In this document: one piece after another, positions 9,328 through 18,238 of the stretch
Layout of the letters: every line of letters starts with the position of its first letter
Numbering within the stretch: position 1 is the first letter of the stretch
From: Lachnospiraceae bacterium
GTDB lineage: Bacteria > Bacillota > Clostridia > Lachnospirales > Lachnospiraceae
NCBI GenBank assembly: GCA_017470735.1
Contig: JAFUYB010000061.1
Location: 1-41,976, forward strand
Length of the DNA stretch: 41,976 nt
Direction of reading: 5' to 3'
Made by a program: the position numbers and the translations under genes
Notes under the pieces: generated by a model
Told to the model about the DNA's origin: nothing
Seen by the model: only the letters and a program-made list of their open reading frames with translations
Database searches by the model: none

Positions 9328-11241
9328 ATGAAGAATACAGCAGACTGGAAAGCGTTCTACGACGAGAAATTTGAAACAGAATATGGCTATGACGGTACTC
9401 TGGGCGCCCTCGTAAATGGGGATGTGACGGAGTTTTTGTTGTGGAGTCCTGTGGCGGAGGCAGTGTTCTTAAGGCTTTATGCGGACAAAGACAGCGCGCA
9501 GCCAAAGGAAATCCGCGTGATGGAGCCGTGCGAAAAAGGCGTGTGGACATACACTGCTGAAGAGAATCTGCACGGCGTGTATTATGACTACGAGCTGATG
9601 ATCGAGGGCAAAAAGACCTGGTCAAATGATCCGTATGCTTATGGCTGCGGAGTCAATGGCAAGCGGGGCATGGTCGTAGACCATAAAAAGGCATCGCCCG
9701 AAGGCTGGGAAGAGGATGAGGCCCCGAAACGGCAGAACGAAGACATTATCTATGAGACACATGTCAAGGAATTCTCATGGGACGCGCACGGCGGTTTCCC
9801 CGAAGAACACCGCGGAAAATACCTGGCATTTACCGACCGGGACACATCGTTAAACGGGGAAGGGGAATTTCCGACCGGCATTGCCTACCTGCAAAAGCTC
9901 GGCGTGACGCATATCCAGCTGATGCCTATTTTTGATTTTGCTTCGGTTGATGAATCGGGAGACGCAGAGCAGTTCAACTGGGGCTACGACCCGCAGAATT
10001 TCTTTGTGCCCGAAGGCTCTTACGCAAGCGACCCTTACAACGGGACGGTGCGCATTGTTGAGCTGAAGCGGGCGATACAGTCACTGCACCGCGCGGGGCT
10101 TCGCGTGGTAATGGATGTCGTGCTTAACCACACCTGGTCGTTTGACAACAGCCTGCAGCACACGGTTCCGTGGTATTTTTACCGTCAGTACGAAGATGGC
10201 AGGCCCTCCGACGGGTCGGGATGCGGCAACGATCTCGCCAGCGAGCGAAAGATGTGCCAGAAATTCATTCAGGACTGCGTGCTGTATTGGGCGAGGGAAT
10301 ACCATATCGACGGTTTCCGTTTTGACCTGATGGGGCTTTTGGACATCGGACTGATCAACGGCATCCGCGAGAAGCTGGATGACATATATGGAAAAGGAGA
10401 AAAGCTGCTGTTTGGGGAGCCGTGGGCCGCGGCGCAGACAGCGATTGACTATAAATTCCTGCTGGCGACGAAATTCAATTTTGACCAGCTTGACGAAAAT
10501 GTCGGCTATTACAGCGATGATATCCGGGACATGGTCAAAGGACAGACCTGGCATCCGAAGGAGAGCGGATTTGTCAATGGCGGCAGGGGATATGAGAAGC
10601 AGGTCGTGACAGCATTCAGGGCATTTGACCGGCCGGCATCACAGATCATCAGCTATCTGTCCTGCCACGACAACCAGACACTTTGGGACAAGCTGACCGA
10701 GACGACGCGCTATGAGGAGCTGCGCAGGAACGAATACCGTCTGGCAGCGGCACTTTATATGAGTTTCCCGGGCAGGCTTCTGATGCTGTCCGGTGAAGAG
10801 TTCTTACGGACGAAGGATGGCTATTCCAATACCTACAACGCGCCGATCTATCTAAACCGTCTCGACTGGGAGGCGACAAAGGCGGAGGCGGAAATGGTGG
10901 AGTATTACAAAGGGCTGATCGCCCTGCGCAAACAGCTTCCGTGCTTATATGACAAAGGGCAGAGGACGGACTTTCCGCAGACACCGGTCGCGGAGAATGG
11001 GTTGGTCGCTATCCTGCTCGACAACCAGACGGTACACGGCGGCAGCCAATGGGACAGGGTATTTCTCATTTTCAACGGAAAAGAACATCCGTCCGAGGTG
11101 GCGCTTCCGAAGGGGGTATGGAAGACCCTCGTGGACAAGAAGAGCAGCTTCCGATGGCTGGAACACGGCAGAAAGCAGTCGGACAGTGTGACGATCGAAC
11201 CCGTCAGCGCACTGATCCTTGGAAGAACCGAACAGGGGTAA
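9328..11241 (+). CDS. pulA: Type I pullulanase (GH13_14), intracellular
   Basis: This debranching enzyme hydrolyses alpha-1,6 links in pullulan, limit dextrins and glycogen. It has 637 residues, no signal peptide and so acts in the cytoplasm. The order is an N-terminal CBM48-like beta domain, a catalytic barrel, and a C-terminal beta domain. The type I motif NWGYDPQNFF is near 223-232. Catalytic residues are visible: nucleophile D333 in GFRFDLMG, acid/base E364 in FGEPW, and D448 in SCHDNQ. Only ATG 9328 is available, since an in-frame TAA lies at 9307; its ribosome site is weak, and the leader is long. A GGDEF gene starts 34 bp downstream. With the phosphorylase it completes breakdown of branched glucans. 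Confidence 0.93.
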   Translation: MKNTADWKAFYDEKFETEYGYDGTLGALVNGDVTEFLLWSPVAEAVFLRLYADKDSAQPKEIRVMEPCEKGVWTYTAEENLHGVYYDYELMIEGKKTWSNDPYAYGCGVNGKRGMVVDHKKASPEGWEEDEAPKRQNEDIIYETHVKEFSWDAHGGFPEEHRGKYLAFTDRDTSLNGEGEFPTGIAYLQKLGVTHIQLMPIFDFASVDESGDAEQFNWGYDPQNFFVPEGSYASDPYNGTVRIVELKRAIQSLHRAGLRVVMDVVLNHTWSFDNSLQHTVPWYFYRQYEDGRPSDGSGCGNDLASERKMCQKFIQDCVLYWAREYHIDGFRFDLMGLLDIGLINGIREKLDDIYGKGEKLLFGEPWAAAQTAIDYKFLLATKFNFDQLDENVGYYSDDIRDMVKGQTWHPKESGFVNGGRGYEKQVVTAFRAFDRPASQIISYLSCHDNQTLWDKLTETTRYEELRRNEYRLAAALYMSFPGRLLMLSGEEFLRTKDGYSNTYNAPIYLNRLDWEATKAEAEMVEYYKGLIALRKQLPCLYDKGQRTDFPQTPVAENGLVAILLDNQTVHGGSQWDRVFLIFNGKEHPSEVALPKGVWKTLVDKKSSFRWLEHGRKQSDSVTIEPVSALILGRTEQG

Positions 11242-11275
11242 AGGGTGAAATCTTTTCAAAAAGTAAGGATACCGC

Positions 11276-12667
11276 ATGGAATTATTAGCCATTAGCTCGT
11301 ATTTGGATGCGTTCATGGATCACTACCATGAGGCAGAATACTTTATTTCGACAAAGAAAGAGACGATTAAGGAAACGAATTTTGATATCTTGCGTCGGGC
11401 GAGTATGCTTTTATGCTGGCTGTTATTGGCAATGGCCGTGATATTCTGGCTGTTTTTTGACGGCTATTCATTGCGGCCTGTCCAGCTTGTGCCGCCGGTA
11501 CTGCTGTTCGCGTTTTACAAGCTGACCGAAAAGTATAGACAGAAACTGACCGGCACTTTTGAAACGGTGCGCCTGCTGGCAGCCGCATTCTATCTGTCTG
11601 TCGCGCTGATCGTGGCAATATACGATCTGCGGATGCATCCGCATACGGCGGCAGTGTTTCTGCCAATGGTGTTCTTTGCTCTGGCGGCGCTTTATGTGGA
11701 CAATGTATTTGTGGTTTTGACCATGCAGGTTTTGGTTGTGGCGGAATATGCCGTGGCAGCGATTGCCGTTGGACGGCGGTGGTCACTGATCGTGCAGGAT
11801 ATGACGATCTTTTTGGCGGCAGTGATTGTCGCGATGTTCTGCTACTGGGTGATCCTCGGGATTTACACAGAAGACAGCAGGGAAGAGCGCAGCTTGAAGG
11901 AAGAAAGCGCTGTTGACCTGCTGACGGGGCTTTTAAACAAGATGTCCTTTGAGCGGGAAGCAAAACGGTATCTGCGCAGCAGCAGAAACGATGAGTACGG
12001 CGCGCTGCTGATCATCGATTTTGACAATTTCAAAAGCATCAATGACGAACATGGGCATCTCGTGGGGGATACGATCCTGAAAAAATTCGGCGATATCCTG
12101 ACCAAAAACTTCCGTGAATCGGATATCATCGGACGCGTCGGGGGAGACGAATTCATGGTGCTGATGACCGGTGATGTCCCCGACGGGATCATCGCAAAAA
12201 AGTGCAGTGACATCCAGCACGAGCTTTACATTTCCAAGGTGGGCGACGCGGGCGGATTTTCCTGCAGCATTGGTGTCGCGGTAAACCACGCAGGCTTTGA
12301 TTTCAAGTCCATATACCGTCTGGCGGATGACGCGCTGTATGAGGCAAAAGCAAGGGGAAAAGCGCAGTATATTCAGTGGTTTTCGCAGGAAATCAAAAAG
12401 CCGGACAAAACGATCGTCTATATCGCGACGCCGGACAAGCAGCTGCGCAGCCGGATCAAGAAGGTTTTAGGGGATGGCTATCTCTTTATGGAATCCGAAA
12501 AAGCGTCGAAAGCACTTAATGAGATCAGCCTTTACCAGCAGTATTTGGAAAGCGTGTTTTTTGATTACAATATGCCGGACATGAGCGAATCAGTGCTTCG
12601 GAAATATATGAATTCCCGTCCGGTATTTTCACAGATCCCGGTGCATGATGTGGCAAAGGAACTGTAA
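11276..12667 (+). CDS. Membrane GGDEF diguanylate cyclase with truncated REC-like tail (paralog 2)
   Basis: This is a predicted c-di-GMP synthase of 463 residues. Its N-terminal membrane region and GGDEF domain match the protein at 6757-7857 closely, sharing for example the AMFCYW segment and DLLTGLLNK. GGDEF is intact at residues 289-293. Here the inhibitory site is present (RESD, 280-283). After the GGDEF domain, residues 380-463 resemble the first part of a response-regulator receiver (TIVYIATPDKQLR, then FDYNMPDMSE with a candidate phospho-Asp). The chain stops where the second half of the receiver fold should follow. It lies between pulA and a chemoreceptor in one operon. Confidence 0.85.
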   Translation: MELLAISSYLDAFMDHYHEAEYFISTKKETIKETNFDILRRASMLLCWLLLAMAVIFWLFFDGYSLRPVQLVPPVLLFAFYKLTEKYRQKLTGTFETVRLLAAAFYLSVALIVAIYDLRMHPHTAAVFLPMVFFALAALYVDNVFVVLTMQVLVVAEYAVAAIAVGRRWSLIVQDMTIFLAAVIVAMFCYWVILGIYTEDSREERSLKEESAVDLLTGLLNKMSFEREAKRYLRSSRNDEYGALLIIDFDNFKSINDEHGHLVGDTILKKFGDILTKNFRESDIIGRVGGDEFMVLMTGDVPDGIIAKKCSDIQHELYISKVGDAGGFSCSIGVAVNHAGFDFKSIYRLADDALYEAKARGKAQYIQWFSQEIKKPDKTIVYIATPDKQLRSRIKKVLGDGYLFMESEKASKALNEISLYQQYLESVFFDYNMPDMSESVLRKYMNSRPVFSQIPVHDVAKEL

Positions 12668-12717
12668 GAAGACATCCAAAAGAATTTGGACATAAGCAAT
12701 AGAGCGGGGGGTCGGGA

Positions 12718-14439
12718 ATGAAGACAAAAAAGTTTAAGCTGGGACTGATTGCGAAGATCATGGCTGTTGCGGTCATTTCGATCATCATAACGGCAGCGGT
12801 GCTGGTGAGTGTGAGCGTCATGCGTCTGGGCCGGACATACGAGGATCTGATCGTGGAAGAGCTGAAGGCGACAGCGGTGCATTTGGCGGAACAGCTGTCC
12901 GACAGCTACAGCGGCGACTGGTGGATCGGCAATGACGGCAATCTGATGAAAGGCGGCAAAAATGTCCAGACCGTCTTTGAGGAGGAGCTGGATGCTTTAT
13001 ATCAGAAAACAGGCATTGACTATACGATATTCTACGGTGATACCCGCTATGTGACAACGATTCAAAAGAAGGACGGATCGGGGAAGCTGGTCGGAACCCA
13101 GGCATCGGATACCGTGGTCAAGGAGGTATTGCAGGACGGAAATGAATACGCTGCAACAGATCTGAATATCGAGGGATACGATTATTTCGGTTATTATGTG
13201 CCATTGTCAAACGCGGATGGCAGCATTGTCGGCATGTGTTTTACGGGAAGGAACAGTGAAGATGTGCATGCCACTCTTTTTAAGATGACGCTGTCATTGC
13301 TTTTAACTGCATTGTTTATTGTTGCCATAGTGATTGCCATCAGCGCATGGATCAACCGTACCGTTTCGGGAGAGATACATGGCGTATCGGAGAGCCTGAC
13401 TTCTTTGGCGGGCGGAACGCTTGATGCGGGAGTAGATGACAAGATTGTCCGGCGGTCGGACGAGTTGGGCGTGATCGGGCACAGTACCCGTGATCTGATC
13501 AGCCGGATCGGCAGCATTATCGGCAAGACAAAAGAAATGTCTACTGAGCTGACGGAATCCGGTGCTGAGCTTGCGCGCAGCAGTGATGACGCATCCCAGG
13601 CAGCCACGCAGATTTCAGCTGCGGTGGACGGCATATCCAAGGGTGCCGTATCCCAGGCAGACAGTATCCGTGTCGCAAAGGATGAGACGGATGTTATCGG
13701 GGAGAGTGTGGAGCTGATTTCGGAGAATGTCAGTCTGCTGGACGGCTCTTCTGAAAAGATGAGGGTGGACTGTGAGGGAACAAGGGATGCCCTCAATACA
13801 CTGATCAGCCAGTCAAAGATCGTATTTGAATCCGTCCATACGATCGCAGCGACGATCGACCGGACGAACCAGAGCGCAAAAGCCATTGCGGGATTTACAG
13901 ACGCGATCAACAGTATTGCGACGCAGACCAATCTTTTGTCGTTGAACGCATCCATCGAAGCGGCCCGGGCAGGGGAAGCCGGAAAGGGCTTCGCGGTGGT
14001 CGCCGGCGAGATTTCCGATCTGGCATCGCAGAGCAAGGAAAGCGCAGACAAGATCAATGGGATCGTGGAAGAACTGATGCGGGATGCTGACGAATCTGTC
14101 GAAGCCATGCGGAGTTTGTCTGATAATTTTGACCGTCAGGAGCAGCAGCTTGATATGACAAAGGAATCCATGGACCGTATGGCGGAAGGTATCGCAAAGG
14201 TCACGCAGTCCTCTCAGGATATTTCCGGAAGCCTGAACGGGCTGCAGGAGGCGAGAAGCACTTTGAACCGGATTATTGCGGATCTTTTAGACATTTCCGG
14301 TGAAAACGCGACAGCCACTGAACAGACGAATGCTTCCATGGAAGAACTGTCGTCTACATTCCAGCTGATTAATAGTGACGCGGAGAAGCTGCGTTCGCTA
14401 GCCGCGGAATTGACGGAAACGATCAGCTATTTCCACTGA
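12718..14439 (+). CDS. Methyl-accepting chemotaxis protein
   Basis: This is a transmembrane chemoreceptor that would signal to CheA/CheW. The 573-residue chain has one N-terminal membrane helix (about 11-38), an external Cache-like sensor domain (about 40-185), a second membrane helix (about 189-212), a HAMP domain, and a long helical signalling domain. The highly conserved hairpin tip is present at about 400-437 ([20 protein letters not shown], then [11 protein letters not shown]). The external domain contains YFGYYVPL and VGMCFTGR, common in Cache domains. GGGGGTCGGG precedes the ATG. It lies 50 bp after the cyclase, so the operon links debranching, c-di-GMP and taxis. The ligand is unknown; no che genes are nearby. 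Confidence 0.92.
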   Translation: MKTKKFKLGLIAKIMAVAVISIIITAAVLVSVSVMRLGRTYEDLIVEELKATAVHLAEQLSDSYSGDWWIGNDGNLMKGGKNVQTVFEEELDALYQKTGIDYTIFYGDTRYVTTIQKKDGSGKLVGTQASDTVVKEVLQDGNEYAATDLNIEGYDYFGYYVPLSNADGSIVGMCFTGRNSEDVHATLFKMTLSLLLTALFIVAIVIAISAWINRTVSGEIHGVSESLTSLAGGTLDAGVDDKIVRRSDELGVIGHSTRDLISRIGSIIGKTKEMSTELTESGAELARSSDDASQAATQISAAVDGISKGAVSQADSIRVAKDETDVIGESVELISENVSLLDGSSEKMRVDCEGTRDALNTLISQSKIVFESVHTIAATIDRTNQSAKAIAGFTDAINSIATQTNLLSLNASIEAARAGEAGKGFAVVAGEISDLASQSKESADKINGIVEELMRDADESVEAMRSLSDNFDRQEQQLDMTKESMDRMAEGIAKVTQSSQDISGSLNGLQEARSTLNRIIADLLDISGENATATEQTNASMEELSSTFQLINSDAEKLRSLAAELTETISYFH

Positions 14440-14460
14440 TGCCAGGGCGGATGAGTCTTA

Positions 14461-15870
14461 TCATGATTGACGGGACGATTGATGCGTCAATTCCCGCAAT
14501 GTCGCTCTTATTACGGCTGCGGCGATCAAAAATGTCAGGAAATCTGACACGGGCATCGAATACAGCACGCCGTCCAAGCCGAAAAACATTGGCAGGATGA
14601 TGGCAAAGCCGACGCCGAATACAAGCTCACGGATCATTGAGATCATCGTGGACGCCAATGCTTTTCCGAGAGCCTGTAAGTATATGAATGTCCCTTTATT
14701 GACGGTCGCGAGAACCATCATGCACAAATAGATCCGGAAGGATTTCAATGCGAAATCCGTGTAATAGACACTTTCATTTGCCGCTCCGAAGATGGCGATC
14801 AGATGGCGGGGAAAGACCTCGACGATTACGAGGGCAACCGCCCCGACAAGCGCTTCCGTTTTTAACAATTTGATAAACAGCTCCTTTGCCCGGTCGCTGC
14901 GTCCCGCACCGATATTGTAGCCGACGATCGGGATGCAGCCTGCCGCCATGCCGACAGCGATCGAGATGACGATCTGGAAGAATTTCATAACGATGCCGAC
15001 CACCGCCATCGGGATCTGTGCATATTCAACCTGCGAAAAGACCGGATCCATCGCGCCGTATTTGCGGATCATATTGTTGATCGCCGCCATTGCCGCAACA
15101 AGAGATATCTGTGACAGGAAGCTTGTAATGCCAAGCGGAAGGAATTCCTTCATCAGATGTCCCGAAAGTGTAAACGATGTCTTTTCCAAAGCAATGGCTT
15201 TTGTATGTCTTAAGTACCAGACTGCCATCAAAGCGGTTATGACCTGCCCCGCATCCGTCGCGAGCGCGGCGCCCATCATGCCCCATTTCGCCCCGAAGAT
15301 CAGGATCGGATCAAAAATGATATTGAAAAATGCCCCTGCCAGCGTAGAAGCCATGGCAAACCGGGGGCTTCCGTCCGAACGGATCACCGGGTTCATCGCC
15401 TGTCCGAACATATAAAACGGGATTCCGAGCGTAATGAAAAAGAAATATTCCTTCGACTGCCGGTAAGTTTCCTCGTTGACGGTCGCGCCGAACATCGTAA
15501 GGATTGCATCCGAGAATATCAGATACAGGATCAGTATGGCAATGCCCGCTAAAACGGACAGGATGACGGCGTTTCCGACGGTATCCGCGGCATCCTTTTT
15601 CCTGCCTTTTCCCAGCAGAATGCTGACATACGCGCATGCGCCGTCGCCGATCATGACCGCGATCGCAAGCGCCACGACCGTCAGCGGGAACACCACCGTA
15701 TTTGCCGCGTTGCCGTAGGAGCCGAGATAGGTCGCGTTTGCGATAAAAATCTGGTCTACGATATTATACAGCGCCGCCACCAGAAGCGATATGATGCAAG
15801 GCACCGCATACATCCGCATCAGTTTTCCGATCGGTTCTTTTTCCAGGAAATCATTTGTCTGTTTGTTCAT
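14461..15870 (-). CDS. MATE family efflux transporter
   Basis: This 469-residue integral membrane protein has twelve predicted helices in the duplicated MATE/NorM arrangement, for Na+- or H+-coupled export of drugs or metabolites. ATG 15868-15870 (MNKQTNDFLEKEPIGKL) was chosen because AGAGGTG precedes it; an upstream start in the same frame would add 19 unlikely residues. It ends 21 bp from the convergent chemoreceptor gene, with no clear terminator between. The substrate cannot be inferred. It is unrelated in context to the second MATE gene at 31714. Confidence 0.88.
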   Translation of the reverse strand: MNKQTNDFLEKEPIGKLMRMYAVPCIISLLVAALYNIVDQIFIANATYLGSYGNAANTVVFPLTVVALAIAVMIGDGACAYVSILLGKGRKKDAADTVGNAVILSVLAGIAILILYLIFSDAILTMFGATVNEETYRQSKEYFFFITLGIPFYMFGQAMNPVIRSDGSPRFAMASTLAGAFFNIIFDPILIFGAKWGMMGAALATDAGQVITALMAVWYLRHTKAIALEKTSFTLSGHLMKEFLPLGITSFLSQISLVAAMAAINNMIRKYGAMDPVFSQVEYAQIPMAVVGIVMKFFQIVISIAVGMAAGCIPIVGYNIGAGRSDRAKELFIKLLKTEALVGAVALVIVEVFPRHLIAIFGAANESVYYTDFALKSFRIYLCMMVLATVNKGTFIYLQALGKALASTMISMIRELVFGVGFAIILPMFFGLDGVLYSMPVSDFLTFLIAAAVIRATLRELTHQSSRQS

Positions 15871-16052
15871 TACAACACCTCTTTCTGTCATAAAAAAAGA
15901 GCAACGATTTGCGCTGGATTTACGCATTTCGCTACTCGCGTGCTATTTATATTACACGAAATCTTTGAAAAAAATCAAGAGTTTTTTCATTTTTGTTCTC
16001 ATTTATTCCGGCCATTGATCCGATATATATTGTGTTCAAAGATAACAACAGC

Positions 16053-16077
16053 GCAGAACCCGGGAAAGCGGTTCTGC
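16053..16077 (+). other. Hairpin in the leader of a small ORF
   Basis: GCAGAACC (16053-16060) and GGTTCTGC (16070-16077) pair perfectly around a 9-nt loop, 18 nt before the start codon at 16096. There is no T run after it, so it is more likely an mRNA structure or a protein-binding site than a terminator. Confidence 0.45.
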
Positions 16078-16095
16078 ATAAAGAGGAGAATAAAA

Positions 16096-16245
16096 ATGAA
16101 GGGTGCATTTTACAGACAATTACGCAATTATTTGATCACTTTTGAGAGAGACAGAGGAATTTACCATGTCTATTCTCCGGAGGGAACAGAGATCTACCAT
16201 ACATACTCGGCGCTGGATGCCCTGTACACAGTAAGAAACATCTGA
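16096..16245 (+). CDS. Small hypothetical protein (49 aa)
   Basis: A 49-codon frame begins at ATG 16096 with AGAGGAG at 16082-16088. The peptide is basic at its N-terminus (MKGAFYRQLRNYL), rich in tyrosine, and contains two similar short stretches, IYHVYSPEG and IYHTYSALD. It has no signal or membrane segment. I do not recognise the family. The good ribosome site, hairpin leader and plausible composition favour a real gene over chance. Confidence 0.5.
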   Translation: MKGAFYRQLRNYLITFERDRGIYHVYSPEGTEIYHTYSALDALYTVRNI

Positions 16246-16262
16246 TTTTCTTATATGTAATC

Positions 16263-16289
16263 GGCGGGAAAGATGTTGTGTCTCCCGCC
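16263..16289 (+). other. GC-rich hairpin after the small ORF
   Basis: GGCGGGA (16263-16269) pairs with TCCCGCC (16283-16289), starting 17 nt after the small ORF stop. No T run follows, so termination is possible but weakly supported. Confidence 0.3.
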
Positions 16290-16409
16290 AACATTCGAAT
16301 GCAGGTCAATAGTTTGGCGGATTAGAATAAGCTTCGCAGGGGTGCTCTGGTTGAAGCACACATCAACTATCAGAAAAATGAGTATTTATCCGCTAGATAT
16401 ATGCCAGAA

Positions 16410-16438
16410 TGGCCAGCAGAGGAATTCCTCGCCGGCCA
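16410..16438. terminator. Possible terminator downstream of the hydrogenase operon
   Basis: TGGCC (16410-16414) and GGCCA (16434-16438) flank the palindrome GAGGAATTCCTC (16419-16430), giving a strong near-symmetrical hairpin about 50 bp past the hydrogenase stop. The T tract is poor on both strands, so the terminator role is uncertain. Confidence 0.35.
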
Positions 16439-16486
16439 TGATTTCTGTTTAATGATATGCTGCGGACAAGCCGCATAACTTCCGGT

Positions 16487-18238
16487 TTAAACAGTGCCTG
16501 TCGGCGCGCTTTCATGCACCGTATGCAGCAGATGATGCGCCCGCTCGCCAAGAGGCTTGCCGAGATAATCATCATACAGCTTTATGATATCCGGATTCTC
16601 ATGGGAGAAACGCAGCTTCATGTCCTTGTCAAGCGCGTACAGATGCCTGCCGCGGTCAAACCGCTCGTCGCTGTCCGTATGGATCGGCTGGCCGCCTCCG
16701 CCGGAGCATCCGTTCGGACACGCCATGATCTCAACAAAATCGTAATGCACACGCCCTTTCAGGATCGCGCGGCACAGCGCGTCCGTGTTGGAAAGCCCGC
16801 TCGCCACGGCAACCCGTACCGTCACATCACCGACCTGATAAGTCGCTTCCCTCCAGGGCTTTGCGCCGGATTCATGGTCGCGCACATCTTCAAAGTCAAT
16901 GACCGTCGGATTCTCTCCGGTCACAAAATAGACCGCGCTCCGCAGTGCCGCCTCCATCACGCCGCCCGTCACGCCGAAGATCACGCCTGCGCCGGAATAA
17001 TCCGCCATCAGCGAATCGAAATGCCCTTCCGTAACCGTTTCTAAATGGATCTGCTCCATCCGCAAAAGGCGCTCTAACTCCCGTGTCGTCAGTACCACAT
17101 CCACATCCGGCACGCCGCCGTCTCCCTTCATCGAATCCATCGCGCACTCGTCTTTTTTGGACACGCAGGGCATAATGGATACCGAAAAGATCTTTTCAGG
17201 CGATTTGCCGATTTTTTCCGCGAAATAGCTTTTGATGACTGCCCCGAACATCTGCTGCGGGCTTTTTGCCGTGGAAAGCTGGCCTAAAAGCTGCGGATAA
17301 CGGCTCTTTACAAACCGCACCCATCCGGGGCAGCAGCTTGTGAACATCGGATATTCGGCAAGCTCCCCTGCCGTCAGCCGCTCCACGAATTCATTTGCCT
17401 CCTCCATGATCGTCAGATCCGCCGAAAAGCTCGTGTCGAATACATAGTCAAAGCCCATCTGCCGCAGTGCTCCCGCAAGCCGGTCCACCTTCGCCTGCTC
17501 CCTCGTCAGACCGCCGTGCTCTCCCCATGCCGCGCGGACGGCCGGCGCGATCTGCACGACGGTTGTCATTTCAGGATCCGCGATGGCGTCAAGCACATCT
17601 CCGATATCATCCCGCTCCTTTAACGCTCCGACCGGGCAGTGGACGATGCACTGTCCGCAGAGCGTGCAGTCCGTCTCCGTGACAGCGCGGTTGCCTGATA
17701 CATCCACACGCGTCCTGCCTCCCGTTGCCGCGAGATCCCAGACATGCATCCCCTGCACCTTGTCGCAGATCTGGATGCATCTCATGCACTTAATGCACTT
17801 GTTCGCGTCGCGGATCAGCGGGAACGACGCGTCCCACTGCGCGAGTTTTTCGGAAAGCTGCTGCTTGTGGTACGGATTGTCAAGCAGGTTGAAGTCTTTT
17901 GCCAAGGTCTGGAGCTGACAGTTCTCATTGCGCACGCAGGTGTTGCAGCTGTTGTCGTGCTGGCTTAGGATCAGGCGCAAGTTTGTCGTGACGGCATCGC
18001 GTACCCGTTTTGTATCCGTCCTTACGACCATGCCCTCCTGCACCTGCGTCTTGCAGGACGCGACCAGCTTCTCATCTCCTTCGACTTCGACACAGCACAC
18101 ACGGCAGGCACCGATGTCATTGATGCCCTTTAAATAGCACAGATGCGGGATCGAAATCCCGGCTCCCGCCGATGCTTCCAGTATCGTCATTTCCTCCGGT
18201 ACGGTGATGTCCCGTCCATTGATCTTCATATTTACCAT
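16487..18238 (-). CDS. hydA: [FeFe] hydrogenase catalytic subunit (monomeric, multi-cluster)
   Basis: This enzyme reduces protons to H2, or oxidises H2, to dispose of fermentation electrons. The 583-residue layout matches clostridial CpI: an N-terminal [2Fe-2S] domain, a His/Cys-ligated cluster region (HDNSCNTCVRNENC), two ferredoxin-type [4Fe-4S] motifs (CIKCMRCIQIC and CTLCGQCIVHC), the H-cluster domain and a C-terminal small-subunit domain. H-cluster motifs are complete: TSCCPGW (C302, C303), MPCVSKKDE (C358) and ACPNGCSGGGGQP (C507, C511). The start overlaps the upstream gene's stop (ATGGTAA); a second ATG lies 9 nt further in. Maturases HydEFG are not in the window. It is encoded with a GltD-like flavoprotein, which suggests NAD(P)H coupling. 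Confidence 0.94.
   Translation of the reverse strand: MVNMKINGRDITVPEEMTILEASAGAGISIPHLCYLKGINDIGACRVCCVEVEGDEKLVASCKTQVQEGMVVRTDTKRVRDAVTTNLRLILSQHDNSCNTCVRNENCQLQTLAKDFNLLDNPYHKQQLSEKLAQWDASFPLIRDANKCIKCMRCIQICDKVQGMHVWDLAATGGRTRVDVSGNRAVTETDCTLCGQCIVHCPVGALKERDDIGDVLDAIADPEMTTVVQIAPAVRAAWGEHGGLTREQAKVDRLAGALRQMGFDYVFDTSFSADLTIMEEANEFVERLTAGELAEYPMFTSCCPGWVRFVKSRYPQLLGQLSTAKSPQQMFGAVIKSYFAEKIGKSPEKIFSVSIMPCVSKKDECAMDSMKGDGGVPDVDVVLTTRELERLLRMEQIHLETVTEGHFDSLMADYSGAGVIFGVTGGVMEAALRSAVYFVTGENPTVIDFEDVRDHESGAKPWREATYQVGDVTVRVAVASGLSNTDALCRAILKGRVHYDFVEIMACPNGCSGGGGQPIHTDSDERFDRGRHLYALDKDMKLRFSHENPDIIKLYDDYLGKPLGERAHHLLHTVHESAPTGTV

Noticed and set aside
15967..15988. A-rich/T-rich hairpin upstream of the first MATE gene
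   Set aside because: The stem is only A-T pairs apart from one G-C and sits in AT-rich promoter sequence; it is probably chance.
16300..16486. Forward frame with a protein-like stretch (HINYQKNEYLSARYMPEW)
   Set aside because: It is short, has no start or ribosome site, and crosses the hairpin at 16410-16438; it may be a relic but cannot be supported.
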